The notes under the pieces: model-generated
What the model was told of the DNA's origin: nothing
Seen by the model: the letters and a program-made list of their open reading frames with translations, nothing else
Databases searched by the model: none
Made by a program: the position numbers and the translations under genes
Shown: in pieces, positions 45,054 to 54,417 of the stretch
Layout of the letters: each line of letters begins with the position of its first letter
Numbering within the stretch: position 1 is the stretch's first letter
Assembly (NCBI RefSeq): GCF_000375545.1
Contig: NZ_AQXF01000006.1
Location: forward strand, 124,001-188,000
Direction of reading: 5' to 3'
Source of the DNA: Kordiimonas gwangyangensis DSM 19435 = JCM 12864
GTDB taxonomy: Bacteria > Pseudomonadota > Alphaproteobacteria > Sphingomonadales > Kordiimonadaceae
DNA: 64,000 bases

Positions 45054-46556
45054 TTAGGAACCTGTCATTGGCGTAACAATCGCTCCCCAAAGAAGTATGA
45101 GAAATATGAACGCTGGGCATATATACCTGACCAGAAAGCGCCAAACTTGATATTGGGCATGAGAGAGCTGGCTCAGCTCTTCGCGACTGTCATTACGGGA
45201 GAGGACATATCCTACGAAAATCGATGTGAAAAGCGCCCCGGCGGGCATCAAGATATTGGTCGTCATAACGTCAAGGACATCAAACAATGTCTTGCCACTG
45301 AACAACGGCACCCATTCCAAAGGATACCAAGTATTCCAAAAGCCTTCGTCAGCGTCCAACGGCTGAATGCTGTACACGTTCGCGATACCGATAACAAAAA
45401 TACCCGTTGCTGTTAGAGCAGCGCCCTTCTTCCTTCTAGTGCGCCGCTCTGTTGCCGAGAGCCCTTTGGCACCACCAAAATAAGCGACACATGCTTCAAA
45501 AAGTGAAATTGCAGAAGTAAATGCAGCGAAGAAGGCCATGAAAAAGAAAGCAATACTAACCACACCTCCGAATGCCATTTGATTAAACGCTATGGGTAAT
45601 GTCACGAACATGAGGCCAGGTCCCTGACTTGGCTCCAGTCCAAAAGCAAAAACGATTGGAAAAATCGCAAGACCGGCGACAAGAGCCACACCTGTATCCG
45701 CAAATGCAATTAGACGCGCCGCTTTTGGAATATTTTGGTCACGTCCCACATATAACCCATAGGTGATCATGAGGGCAGCACCAAGGCCGACAGAGAAGAA
45801 TGCTTGACCGACTGCAGAAATCAAGATTTGCCCATTGGCAAATTGATCTGCCAATTTGTCAAAGTCCGGAGCAAAGAGGAAATTGACGGCGGCGCTGGCG
45901 TCCCCCCGGAGAAGAGCCACGACCGTCAACAGAAGAAGTAGTACGAAAAAACCCGGCATCAAAAGATTCGTGGCTTTTTCGATACCGTCTTTGACACCAC
46001 GACTAACCACCGCGCAGACCATCAAAATGAAAATTCCATGGCACAGGATCATCGTATTCGGAGAGCGTGAAAGATGGGAAAAACGTGCAACTACATTTTC
46101 AGCAGTCTCTCCTTCGAACGCGCCCCCTGACAGAGCTGACACCCCCTCCACGCCAACTCTCGCAAATAGGTTCTGAGAAATTTCTGCGCAATAATACAGT
46201 ACCCAGCCTGCAATGATGGAATAGAAGGTCAGAATAAGGAATGAGGTAATCATGCCAATCCAAGCAATAGCCTCCCAATAGCGAGACCCTCTCCCTTTTC
46301 CTGTCAATGTGCGAAACGCCTCAACCGAAGACCCGCCGCCACGCCGACCTATGAAGAGCTCGGCTTTAAGAAGTGGCAGGGCAATCAACACAACAGACAG
46401 TAAATATACCAATACAAATGCTGCGCCTCCATTTTCCCCCGCCTGATACGGAAAGCGCCAAAGATTTGCTACGCCAACTGCCGACCCCACTCCTGCCAGA
46501 ACAAAAGAAAGATTACTGGACCAGTTATTGTTATCACCACTCGAGGAACTACTCAC
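45054..46556 (-). CDS. Sodium:neurotransmitter symporter family (NSS, LeuT-like) transporter
   Basis: The 500-aa inner-membrane protein shows the LeuT fold start: GVGSAVGVANLWRFPYQAGENGGAAF is TM1 with its sodium/substrate site (read in parts). Eleven to twelve helices follow, and GLGAALMITYGLYVG matches TM6 and the following loop. Prokaryotic NSS members import amino acids or related amines with Na+. The GTG start has AGAGG upstream. It lies 36 bp after the acyl-CoA dehydrogenase gene and is the last gene of the tetR operon. Placement in a CoA-linked catabolic operon suggests it imports the substrate or a precursor carrying an amino group. Confidence 0.92.
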   Translation of the reverse strand: MSSSSSGDNNNWSSNLSFVLAGVGSAVGVANLWRFPYQAGENGGAAFVLVYLLSVVLIALPLLKAELFIGRRGGGSSVEAFRTLTGKGRGSRYWEAIAWIGMITSFLILTFYSIIAGWVLYYCAEISQNLFARVGVEGVSALSGGAFEGETAENVVARFSHLSRSPNTMILCHGIFILMVCAVVSRGVKDGIEKATNLLMPGFFVLLLLLTVVALLRGDASAAVNFLFAPDFDKLADQFANGQILISAVGQAFFSVGLGAALMITYGLYVGRDQNIPKAARLIAFADTGVALVAGLAIFPIVFAFGLEPSQGPGLMFVTLPIAFNQMAFGGVVSIAFFFMAFFAAFTSAISLFEACVAYFGGAKGLSATERRTRRKKGAALTATGIFVIGIANVYSIQPLDADEGFWNTWYPLEWVPLFSGKTLFDVLDVMTTNILMPAGALFTSIFVGYVLSRNDSREELSQLSHAQYQVWRFLVRYICPAFIFLILLWGAIVTPMTGS

Positions 46557-46592
46557 TCTGACATACCTCTTCCTAAGAGCTGCTGGCCGCGA

Positions 46593-47744
46593 TTACGCAG
46601 CCAAGGCCTTATTGACCTCTCTAGCGATGATGAGTTGCTGAATTTGAGAGGTGCCCTCAAATATGCGAAACAGGCGGACATCACGGTAAAAACGCTCAAC
46701 CGGATATTCTGCCATATAACCAGCACCACCAAAGATCTGCACCGCGCGGTCAGCAACTTTTCCAACCATCTCTGTCGCAAACAGTTTGCAGCACGCAGCT
46801 TCGAGTGTGGTATTCTCTCCACGGTCCCGCTTACGTGCAGCATCAAGTACCATGCAGCGGGCGGCATATGCCTCGGTCTGAGAATCGGCTATCATCGCTT
46901 GCACAAGCTGAAATTCGGAAATCGGGCTGCCGAATTGTTTCCGGTCCTGACTGTACCGAACGGCTTCTTCAATGAGGCGAAACGCAGCCCCCACACATAG
47001 GGCTGCGATATGCAGGCGGCCTTTGTCCAGAACCTTCATTGCCGTGCGGAAGCCGTTACCCTCAAAGCCTCCAAGAAGAGCACTAGCGGGAACCCGACAA
47101 TTCTCAAATACGACATCACAGGTAAGCGCCCCAGCCTGCCCCATCTTCTTATCGGACTTGCCGAGAACAATTCCGGGCGTTCCAGCCTCAACCAAAAAAC
47201 AAGAGATACAATCTGCCCCACGCCCTTCTGAGGTCCGTGCCATTACGGTGAATAGGCCAGCAACCGAGGCATTTGTTATGTATCGCTTGGTTCCATTCAG
47301 AATATAATGGTCGCCGTCTTTAACCGCTTTTGTCTTAAGCGAAAGCGCGTCAGAACCTGCATCGGGTTCCGTCAGCGCAAAGGAACCGACGATCTCACCG
47401 GATGCAAGCCCGGGCAGATATTTCGTTTTCTGCTCCTCGGAGCCTGCCAATACGATTGCCTGCGAGCCGATACCAATATTGGTACCGACTGCAGACCTGA
47501 ATGCAGGCGATGTTCGCCCAAGCTCAAAAACAACCCGAACTTCTTCTTCCATTGACAGTGCCAGCCCGCCGTATTCCTCCGGAATCGACAAGGAATAGAG
47601 ACCGAGATCCCTCATCTCCTCCAAAATTTCCTTAGGGATACAATTGGTCTCTGCCAACTTCTCTTCGTTTGGAATCAAACGATCATCCACGAAGCGGCCA
47701 ACGGTAGAAAGAAGTATATCGAGTGTTTCTGTATCAAGGGGCAT
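46593..47744 (-). CDS. Acyl-CoA dehydrogenase
   Basis: The 383-aa FAD enzyme introduces an alpha,beta double bond into an acyl-CoA. ALTEPDAGSDA and the flavin-contact YITNASVAG are family marks. The catalytic base is Glu363 in RIFEGTSQIQ. QIFGGAGYMAEYPVERFYRDVR (read in parts) is the typical C-terminal stretch. The ATG at 47744 was chosen by homology. It starts 16 bp after the tetR stop, so both are in one transcript. It supplies the dehydrogenation step missing from the beta-oxidation operon at 50-57 kb. Confidence 0.92.
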   Translation of the reverse strand: MPLDTETLDILLSTVGRFVDDRLIPNEEKLAETNCIPKEILEEMRDLGLYSLSIPEEYGGLALSMEEEVRVVFELGRTSPAFRSAVGTNIGIGSQAIVLAGSEEQKTKYLPGLASGEIVGSFALTEPDAGSDALSLKTKAVKDGDHYILNGTKRYITNASVAGLFTVMARTSEGRGADCISCFLVEAGTPGIVLGKSDKKMGQAGALTCDVVFENCRVPASALLGGFEGNGFRTAMKVLDKGRLHIAALCVGAAFRLIEEAVRYSQDRKQFGSPISEFQLVQAMIADSQTEAYAARCMVLDAARKRDRGENTTLEAACCKLFATEMVGKVADRAVQIFGGAGYMAEYPVERFYRDVRLFRIFEGTSQIQQLIIAREVNKALAA

Positions 47745-47760
47745 GCTACCCAACCTTTCG

Positions 47761-48378
47761 TTATGAATTTTCGACCAGACCCAGAGCGATAAAATCAAAA
47801 TACTCCGCAGCAAACGCCTCAGCCGATTTACTGCCGCCCGGTCTGAACCAACGCACCATCCAGTTCAGCATGGAAAGAATGGCGCGTGATGAAGTTGATA
47901 TGTCCACATTCCGGAAACTGCCATTCCTGGCTCCTTCCACGAGAATGTTCCGCAGGATCGCCTCATAGCGATCCCGCAAAATGAGCGCTTCGTCTTTGTG
48001 AGCTGCATTCGACATTCCGCCGAAACCAATGAGCATCGTTACAAAGTCAGAATGGTTCTTCTCGAAGAAGCGCGCATGCGCCAACATGAAAGTGCGCAGC
48101 CGCTCTGCATCACCCTCTACATCTGAGAGAGCCTCTCTCACTGTAGATGTTAGCCCCATGAGTGCCCGAACGATGATCTCGTCGTAAATGTCCTGTTTGG
48201 ACTTGAAATAATGATACACCCCAGCCTTAGACACGCCGATCGCTTCCGCAACCTCAGCTAACGTGCTAGTCTCAACCCCTCTCGACGCGAACAAAGCCGA
48301 AGCCTCATCAACAATTCGCGCCCTTGCATTTTCCACTGTGGGCGGCCTGCCCTGTCGCTTCTTCTTAATTTGAGCCAT
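47761..48378 (-). CDS. TetR-family repressor of the catabolic cluster
   Basis: The 205-aa protein has a TetR N-terminal helix-turn-helix (about 20-65: STLAEVAEAIGVSKAGVYHYFKSK, read in parts) after a basic start KKKRQGRPPT. The ligand domain (70-205) has no family-specific mark I can name. It heads the operon with acyl-CoA dehydrogenase and the NSS transporter. A TACCG-N6-CGGTA palindrome lies 36-51 bp upstream, and a stronger copy lies before the second operon at 57.2 kb, so it probably represses both and itself. Acyl-CoA intermediates are the usual inducers of such regulators. ATG at 48378 preferred to GTG 9 bp upstream. Confidence 0.9.
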   Translation of the reverse strand: MAQIKKKRQGRPPTVENARARIVDEASALFASRGVETSTLAEVAEAIGVSKAGVYHYFKSKQDIYDEIIVRALMGLTSTVREALSDVEGDAERLRTFMLAHARFFEKNHSDFVTMLIGFGGMSNAAHKDEALILRDRYEAILRNILVEGARNGSFRNVDISTSSRAILSMLNWMVRWFRPGGSKSAEAFAAEYFDFIALGLVENS

Positions 48379-48413
48379 TTTCCACACCTTTCATAAATGA
48401 CGACGCCAATATA

Positions 48414-48429
48414 TACCGGCCAACCGGTA
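48414..48429. promoter_or_regulatory. TetR operator, copy 1
   Basis: TACCG (48414-48418), 6 bp, CGGTA (48425-48429), followed by AGT. It lies between divergent tetR and the class III aminotransferase, and the same arms recur at 57229-57250. Confidence 0.65.
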
Positions 48430-48605
48430 AGTAAATAGTTTTTTTCACCCGCCATAATCGGCTGACGAACAGGAAAGGCCCCAAATTATCGACCCTTAAG
48501 GCCCAAAAAATATGCTTGATGCAACGACAATCCCCCACATACCTTGAGCCTAATATGTCGAGAATTGTGCTCGACGAGTTAGATCCTCAAGATCTGGAGT
48601 ATGAG

Positions 48606-49955
48606 ATGGATTTACAAATAGATTCGGATGGCCAAACACCAAAACACCCCGGGCACAGGCATGTGCTCGTTCCTTGGTCTGTTCAGGGTAACCTGAACCC
48701 GCCAGAAATCGTCCGTGGCCAAGGGTCCTACTTCTTTGACTCATCCGGGAACAGATATCTGGATCTAACGAGTGGCTTTGTTGCTGTTTCGCTTGGCCAT
48801 GGCCACCCTCACGTGATCAAGGCCATTCAGGAACAAGCCGAAAAACTATGTTGGGTCGCATCAAGCTACCATAATGACGTTAGGGCGAAATACGCCGAGA
48901 AAGTCTCCAAGATCTCGCCATGGAAAGAAGGTGCTCGTGTCCATTTTACAAGCGGCGGAGCGGAGGCAAATGATGACGCAATCAAGATTGCAAAACTCAT
49001 CACGAAGCGGCCTAAAATTCTGTCAGCCTATCGTTCATACCACGGCAGTACGATTGGTGCGAGCGCCCTGACCGGAGTTGACCGCTGGCAGGATCCCTTC
49101 CCGGCAATGTCTGGCATTGTTCGATTTTTTGCCCCATATCCTTACCGCTCGCCGTTTGGCACAAATACGACGGAGATGGAAACGAAAGTCGCCCTGCAAC
49201 ATCTACGCACAGTCATATCTCATGAGGGCGCACAGAATATCGCAGCACTTATCCTCGAACCAATGACCGGGTCTAGTGGTGCTGTTATCTACCCCGACGG
49301 TTACCTGCAGGGACTAAGGGAAATTTGTGACCTTCACGGAATTCTCCTTATCTATGATGAGGTCATGACAGGCTTTGGCCGTGTCGGCAAAGCCTTCGCT
49401 GCCTCAAGGCTGGGAGTTGCGCCCGATATACTGACCTTTGCAAAAGGCGCCAGTTCCTCTTACACCCCCCTCGGGGGCGTTCTTGTGCGAGAAACTGTCG
49501 CGCAGCATTTCGATACAAACCTGTTCGATGTGGGACACACCCATGCAGGGCACGTTTTGGCAGTTGCCGGCGGCCTGGCTGCGCTTGAAGTTTACGAGGA
49601 AGAAAACCTCTTCGAGCGGGCCATCGAAATAGAAGGATGGCTCCGCTCCGGACTGGACCAACTAAAACAGAAACACGAAATTCTCGGCGATGTCCGTGGG
49701 CTCGGCGCCCTGTTTGGCATCGAACTGGTTAAGAACAAAGCATCTCGTGAACCGATCGTGGAATGGCACAGCGCCTCCAAATCACCCCTCATGCGCGCGT
49801 TCTTCGGTGAACTGATGAAACGTGGAGTTCATGCTTATGGACGCTACAATATGATGCTGATTGCGCCGCCCTTGACCATTTCGCCAGAAGAATTAGGCGA
49901 AGGGCTTGATGCGATTGATGCAGCATTAGCGGTAGTCACCGGCATGCTGGAATAA
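48606..49955 (+). CDS. Class III aminotransferase (PLP)
   Basis: The 449-aa product is an omega-/beta-amino-acid-type transaminase. GSYFFDSSGNRYLDLTSG, SLGHGHPHVIKAI, FTSGGAEANDDAIK and IYDEVMTGFGRVGKAFA are subgroup II signatures. The PLP lysine is K280 in TFAKGASSSYTPLGGV. It would remove a terminal or ring amino group using pyruvate or 2-oxoglutarate. ATG 48606 has GGAG at good spacing. The frame is open upstream to 48516, with ATGs at 48519 and 48555 that lack ribosome sites. It is divergent from tetR and shares its operator region; a strong terminator follows. Confidence 0.88.
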   Translation: MDLQIDSDGQTPKHPGHRHVLVPWSVQGNLNPPEIVRGQGSYFFDSSGNRYLDLTSGFVAVSLGHGHPHVIKAIQEQAEKLCWVASSYHNDVRAKYAEKVSKISPWKEGARVHFTSGGAEANDDAIKIAKLITKRPKILSAYRSYHGSTIGASALTGVDRWQDPFPAMSGIVRFFAPYPYRSPFGTNTTEMETKVALQHLRTVISHEGAQNIAALILEPMTGSSGAVIYPDGYLQGLREICDLHGILLIYDEVMTGFGRVGKAFAASRLGVAPDILTFAKGASSSYTPLGGVLVRETVAQHFDTNLFDVGHTHAGHVLAVAGGLAALEVYEEENLFERAIEIEGWLRSGLDQLKQKHEILGDVRGLGALFGIELVKNKASREPIVEWHSASKSPLMRAFFGELMKRGVHAYGRYNMMLIAPPLTISPEELGEGLDAIDAALAVVTGMLE

Positions 49956-49978
49956 CAGTGTGCCCATGAGACATTAGA

Positions 49979-50014
49979 GCAAAAAAGAGGTGGGAGATCC
50001 CACCTCTTTTTTGC
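49979..50014. terminator. Bidirectional terminator
   Basis: Fourteen-bp perfect arms (49981-49994 and 49999-50012, AGAGGTGGG/CCCACCTCT core) with A6 and T6 ends, between the convergent aminotransferase and SDR genes. Confidence 0.9.
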
Positions 50015-50904
50015 TATAGCGACTGATATAATCTTAGTTGTTTTTCAAGGTCCGGACATCTAGGCTGCCACCCCAGTTTAGTACGGGCGTAGTTGCTCGA
50101 AATCACCTGATTGATGGTCAGCGCATCGGCAAAAAGACCAAGTCGATAGTAGCCGTCGCTCTTTTCAGTCTGCCTGATCGGCACATCCGCAATCGAGGCA
50201 ATCAGGCTCATAATTTCTCCATATGAAACATTCTGCCCAGCAGATGCGTTCACAATACCTGCGCCACCTGATGTTTCAATGCACTTGAGGTATAGCTCAG
50301 CCAGATCTGCAACATGGACAAGACTCCACATGTTTTTGCCGTCGCCAAATATATCGACATAGCCTTTGCGGCGTGCGCTCCTCAAGAAGCCGAGCAGATA
50401 TCCACCGTTTCCGTAAACCCAGGAAGGCCGGATAACAGAGACTTTGATACCGTGGCGCAGGCCAGCAAGGGCTTCACGCTCCAACACCTCCCGGCCTGCT
50501 ACGAGAGAATGCACATTGTCTGTGCTGGCTGTTTCCGAAACCGGCTGTCGGCCCGTGTCACCATAAACAAGAGCGCCACTGGTATAAACCAATGCACCAC
50601 GGCGCAACGCCAGTGCTTGCAAGATAACTTTTATAGCACGACATTCAGTCTCGAAAGCGCCTTCGCCGACCAGCGAGGCCGCATAGACAACAACATCGAA
50701 CGTCGAAAGGCTTTTCGCTTGCACCGCCAGTTGCTCAACCTCACCTTCAAGTGACTGCAAGCCTCCCTGTTCCAGCTTTTCCAGCGCGGAGGCACTGCGA
50801 CACAGGCCCCATACTTCGTACCCGGCCTGCTTAAGGCACTCCGCGACCGCCCCTCCGATAAAGCCGGTAGCACCGATTACAAGCGCTTTGCTTCCCGCAT
50901 TCAT
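50014..50904 (-). CDS. Atypical extended SDR / NAD-dependent epimerase-like protein
   Basis: The 296-aa protein has the NAD(P)-binding GATGFIGGAVAE (11-22) and extended-SDR marks TSGALVYGD, SVIRPSWVYGNGG and SLVHVADLAELY. The usual YxxxK catalytic pair is missing: the position reads LVAGREVLEREAL. It may be an NAD-binding or non-redox family member, or use another base. It is last in the 57-50 kb operon, directly after the thiolase (stop and start adjacent). Its role in the pathway is unknown; a hydroxy- or keto-acyl step is possible but the active site argues against ordinary chemistry. Confidence 0.8.
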   Translation of the reverse strand: MNAGSKALVIGATGFIGGAVAECLKQAGYEVWGLCRSASALEKLEQGGLQSLEGEVEQLAVQAKSLSTFDVVVYAASLVGEGAFETECRAIKVILQALALRRGALVYTSGALVYGDTGRQPVSETASTDNVHSLVAGREVLEREALAGLRHGIKVSVIRPSWVYGNGGYLLGFLRSARRKGYVDIFGDGKNMWSLVHVADLAELYLKCIETSGGAGIVNASAGQNVSYGEIMSLIASIADVPIRQTEKSDGYYRLGLFADALTINQVISSNYARTKLGWQPRCPDLEKQLRLYQSL

Positions 50905-52107
50905 CTAGGCGTTTTCCAGCAACATCGAAACACCTTGCCCGACCCCAACACACATTGAACATAGTGCTCTGCGTGCCTTGATGTTGCTCAGTTCGACCGC
51001 AGAAGTAAGCACCAGACGCGCGCCCGTCATACCAAGTGGGTGTCCAAGAGCGATGGCTCCGCCGTTTCGATTGACTCGTGGATCCTGGTCCGCCAATCCC
51101 CAAGCCCGGGTAATCGCGAGCGCCTGTGCAGCAAACGCCTCGTTCAGTTCAAATATATCGATCTGATCCATAGTAAGGCCTTGCCGCTTCATCAGTTTCT
51201 CTGTCGCCGGTATTGGACCAATACCCATGACCCTAGGAAGTACGCCTGCGCTGGCAAAGCCAGTTATACGGGCTATCGGTTCCAGGCCATATTTCTTAAC
51301 AGCGGCCTCAGACGCCAAAAGCAACGCGCAAGCCCCGTCATTGACCCCCGACGAGTTTCCCGCGGTTACCGTACCGGCTTTTTTGAAAGCAGGCCGCAGC
51401 TTAGCAAGCGTATCGAGTGACGTATCAGGCCTTATGTGCTCGTCATCCTCGATGCAAGTTGTAGTTTTTCGTCCGGAAACTTCTACGGCAACAATCTCTT
51501 GCGCAAAGCGACCGCTCGCTCTTGCAGCCGCCGCCTTTTGCTGACTATGAGCGGCAAGGCGGTCCTGATCCTCACGCGAGATACCATATTCTTCGGCAAC
51601 ATTCTCCGCGGTGATACCCAAAGCATCGGTACCATACGCCTCGTCCATTCTGGGGTTTACGAACCGCCAGCCAATCGTGGTGTCTGCAATTTCGGCAGCT
51701 CTGGAGAATGCTGTCTCTGCTTTGGGTATTACAAGGGGCGCCCGCGACATGCTCTCGACGCCACCAGCTACCACTATATCTGCGTCACCACTCAAGACAA
51801 TACGCGCAGCATACGCCACTGCATCAAGGCCGGACCCACATAGCCGATTAACGGTAACCGCGGGGACAGATGGTGAAAAACCGGCAAGAAGCGCAGCCAT
51901 GCGAGCGACGTTTCTGTTGTCCTCACCGGCCTGGTTTGCGCAACCTAGCACAACCTCATCACAGTCGTCCCAGTTGACGGACTGGAATTTTTCCCGTAGT
52001 GCGCGCAACGGATACGCGGCGAGATCATCGGTCCGCAACGCGGACAGCGCACCCGCGTACCGACCAATCGGCGTTCTCACACCACCACAGATATAGACCC
52101 TTTGCAT
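50905..52107 (-). CDS. Acetyl-CoA acyltransferase, 3-oxoadipyl-CoA thiolase-like
   Basis: The 400-aa thiolase has nucleophile Cys90 in NRLCGSGLDA, NEAFAAQ, GHPLGMTGAR with the active His, and the second Cys in MCVGVGQG. Its N-terminus (RTPIGRYAGALSALRTDDLAA) and the segment GCANQAGEDNRNVARMAALL match PcaF/PaaJ-type thiolases that split 3-oxoadipyl-CoA to succinyl-CoA and acetyl-CoA. That suggests a dicarboxylyl-CoA intermediate, in line with a ring-cleavage product. ATG 52107 has GGAA upstream, and 400 aa is the normal PcaF length. Part of the six-gene operon. Confidence 0.9.
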   Translation of the reverse strand: MQRVYICGGVRTPIGRYAGALSALRTDDLAAYPLRALREKFQSVNWDDCDEVVLGCANQAGEDNRNVARMAALLAGFSPSVPAVTVNRLCGSGLDAVAYAARIVLSGDADIVVAGGVESMSRAPLVIPKAETAFSRAAEIADTTIGWRFVNPRMDEAYGTDALGITAENVAEEYGISREDQDRLAAHSQQKAAAARASGRFAQEIVAVEVSGRKTTTCIEDDEHIRPDTSLDTLAKLRPAFKKAGTVTAGNSSGVNDGACALLLASEAAVKKYGLEPIARITGFASAGVLPRVMGIGPIPATEKLMKRQGLTMDQIDIFELNEAFAAQALAITRAWGLADQDPRVNRNGGAIALGHPLGMTGARLVLTSAVELSNIKARRALCSMCVGVGQGVSMLLENA

Positions 52108-52121
52108 GACCTTGATTCCTT

Positions 52122-53633
52122 TCATGCCGCGTTCGACAAACTCATGCCCAGCTTCGCCCTTCGCTGCAGCCAAAGCACAGGACGGTATCTGGGATCCCCG
52201 GTGACGACTCTAAGCCCCTCCAGAGCCGCAACGATATGTTTCGGGCCCAGCATATCCCCCCACTTAAGGGGCCCCTGTGGATAGCCGAGCCCTAGCTCAA
52301 CCGCCGTATCCAAATCCTGCGGACTGGCAATGCCGCGTTCGACAATACCAGCCGCAGTATTTACAATGGCGGAGAACATTCTTTGTGCGACATATGACGG
52401 ACTGTCCTGAATACATACAACCTCGTCACCATTCGCTCTCAGGTGGGCTACGAGAACCTGTTGCAACGTGAGGTCGCTCGCTGGACTGGCCATCAAACAG
52501 ATCAGTGAACGGTCGATCAAAGCCGGATCCATTGCGAATGTCTTATGCTTCGGCAGGCCCCGGTCGCATATTGTGTTGGTAAGATCTGAATGCCCGCTGT
52601 CTACCAGGATCATATCAGCGCTTGAAATGTCATCCGTAGTGGACAGACCTGCCTTCTCCGCTAGAAGGTCCAACGCTATAGTCCTTTTTGGAAACGCTAA
52701 ATCGACATGAACGGTGATATCTGTGTCCAGGTGGTTTTGAGACACATTGTTGGGCGTGAGATCCTCCCGCTGGCCATCAAGGTACCGGTAGAAACCCTCT
52801 CCGGTTTTCCGGCCCAGCTTCCCTGCCAACTTTCGTTCAGTGGCGACGGCTGATGGTCGAAGCCGAGGCTCTTGATAAAACCCCTCATATATGGCCCGCA
52901 TAGCGGGCTCCGAAACATCGAGCCCGGTCAAATCAAAAAGTTCAAACGGCCCCATTCGAAACCCGGCCGCTCGCATTATTCTGTCGATCGAAGCAGGGTC
53001 CGCCACCCCCTCCTCAAGAAGCCGAAGAGCCTCTGTTGAATATGCGCGACCAGCATGGTTGATAATAAACCCGGGGCTGTCCGCTGAGACCACCGGAGTA
53101 TGCCCTATCGACCGCACAAAAGCGGTTAGGCGCTCGCCAGTTTTGTGGTCTCCCCCCAAAAGCGGAATGACCTCGGCAACTTTCATCAGCGGCACAGGGT
53201 TAAAGAAATGCAGCCCTGCGAAACGATTTTTTCGAGCCAATCGTTGCGCAATAGCACCAAGCGGCAAAGACGAAGTGTTGGACACGATAATCGCATCACT
53301 ACCGACAACTGCCTCTACCGCGGCAAGAACTTGCTGTTTGACCTCAAGTATTTCCACGATGGCTTCGACCACGAGATCAACAGCCGAAAAGCTCTCCAGA
53401 TTATCCGTCGGCTTGAGAAGGTCACACGCGCGCCCCCGGTCGTGATCCGACATTTTACCTTTTTCAACCAGTCGCTCAAATCGTGCAGCGATCCCGTCGC
53501 ACGCCTCAAGGGCTTTGCCCGGCTGTGCGTCGAAAAGAAATGTTTCATAGCCAGCTGCCGCCACAACTTGGGCGATGCCCGCCCCCATGACGCCAGCGCC
53601 AATCACGCCTACGGTCCGGATAGTCTCAACCAT
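52122..53633 (-). CDS. 3-hydroxyacyl-CoA dehydrogenase (PaaH-like)
   Basis: The 503-aa protein oxidises 3-hydroxyacyl-CoA to 3-ketoacyl-CoA with NAD+. N-terminal Rossmann motif GAGVMGAGIAQVVAAAG, catalytic His in GLHFFNPVPLMKV, and two tandem C-terminal 3HCDH domains, the second starting near SPSYVAQRMFSAIVN. This bi-C-terminal layout and length are typical of PaaH/PaaC in phenylacetate or adipate beta-oxidation. The start ATG at 53633 follows the hydratase stop by one base (TGACATG), with AAGGGACAG as ribosome site. It lies in the middle of the operon. Confidence 0.92.
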   Translation of the reverse strand: MVETIRTVGVIGAGVMGAGIAQVVAAAGYETFLFDAQPGKALEACDGIAARFERLVEKGKMSDHDRGRACDLLKPTDNLESFSAVDLVVEAIVEILEVKQQVLAAVEAVVGSDAIIVSNTSSLPLGAIAQRLARKNRFAGLHFFNPVPLMKVAEVIPLLGGDHKTGERLTAFVRSIGHTPVVSADSPGFIINHAGRAYSTEALRLLEEGVADPASIDRIMRAAGFRMGPFELFDLTGLDVSEPAMRAIYEGFYQEPRLRPSAVATERKLAGKLGRKTGEGFYRYLDGQREDLTPNNVSQNHLDTDITVHVDLAFPKRTIALDLLAEKAGLSTTDDISSADMILVDSGHSDLTNTICDRGLPKHKTFAMDPALIDRSLICLMASPASDLTLQQVLVAHLRANGDEVVCIQDSPSYVAQRMFSAIVNTAAGIVERGIASPQDLDTAVELGLGYPQGPLKWGDMLGPKHIVAALEGLRVVTGDPRYRPVLWLQRRAKLGMSLSNAA

Positions 53634-53634
53634 G

Positions 53635-54417
53635 TCACTGTCCCTTGAATTCAGCAGTGCGTTTCTCGAAAAAGGCCGATATGCCCTCGACCTTGTCTTG
53701 GGTATCGAAGAGGAAAAACAGCTTTTCCCTTTCAATCTCCAGAGCCTCCTCAAGCGGAAGGTCTGCGGCGTTCAATACCACTTCCTTGATAGCGCATAGC
53801 GCCAGAGGGGGTCGTTTACATAGCTCGGCGGCAAGCTCCAAAGCTCGCATCAGTACCTGATTTGGAGGCACTGCTTCTGTCACTAGGCCGAGCTCCACTG
53901 CCTCATGACCGGTAATAAAATCGCCTGTCATGAGCAATTTGAGAGCCCTATATTTCCCAATAGCGCGAACAAGCCGTTGCGTGCCGCCAGCGCCTGGCAA
54001 TATTCCCAGCTTCACTTCGGGGAATCCCAAGATCGCATTCTCCGCAGCAATGATAATATCGGCGTGTAGCGCCAGCTCACACCCACCACCGAGCGCGTAG
54101 CCCTCGACTGCCGCGATAAGCGGCTTCTGAAGAGCAGCCACGGGGCGCCAGAGAGCCGCAAAATCGAGAGCTCGCAAGCCCGCACCATCTGTATGAGCAA
54201 ACTCAGCCAAATCAGCCCCGGCCGCAAAGGCTGCATGATCACCTGTAATGACCACAACCTTGCAGTTCCGGTCTGCATCGAGCACCTGACAATGCGCCGC
54301 CAACTCTCGTCGAAGGGCAAGCGACAACGCATTTCTTTGAGCTGGGCGATTGAGCTGGAGCACAACCGTTCCATCGCCAATGTCTTGGCGTAGAATTGAG
54401 GCGTTGATATCTGACAT
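53635..54417 (-). CDS. Enoyl-CoA hydratase
   Basis: The 260-aa crotonase adds water across the 2,3-double bond of enoyl-CoA. The oxyanion-hole segments are HAAFAAGADLAEF and GYALGGGCELALHAD. The two catalytic glutamates are Glu114 and Glu134 (FPEVKLGILPGAGGTQR), as in active hydratases such as PaaF. Its ATG shares one base with the ligase stop codon (TAATG), showing translational coupling. It works between the acyl-CoA dehydrogenase at 46.6 kb and the dehydrogenase at 52.1 kb. Confidence 0.93.
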   Translation of the reverse strand: MSDINASILRQDIGDGTVVLQLNRPAQRNALSLALRRELAAHCQVLDADRNCKVVVITGDHAAFAAGADLAEFAHTDGAGLRALDFAALWRPVAALQKPLIAAVEGYALGGGCELALHADIIIAAENAILGFPEVKLGILPGAGGTQRLVRAIGKYRALKLLMTGDFITGHEAVELGLVTEAVPPNQVLMRALELAAELCKRPPLALCAIKEVVLNAADLPLEEALEIEREKLFFLFDTQDKVEGISAFFEKRTAEFKGQ

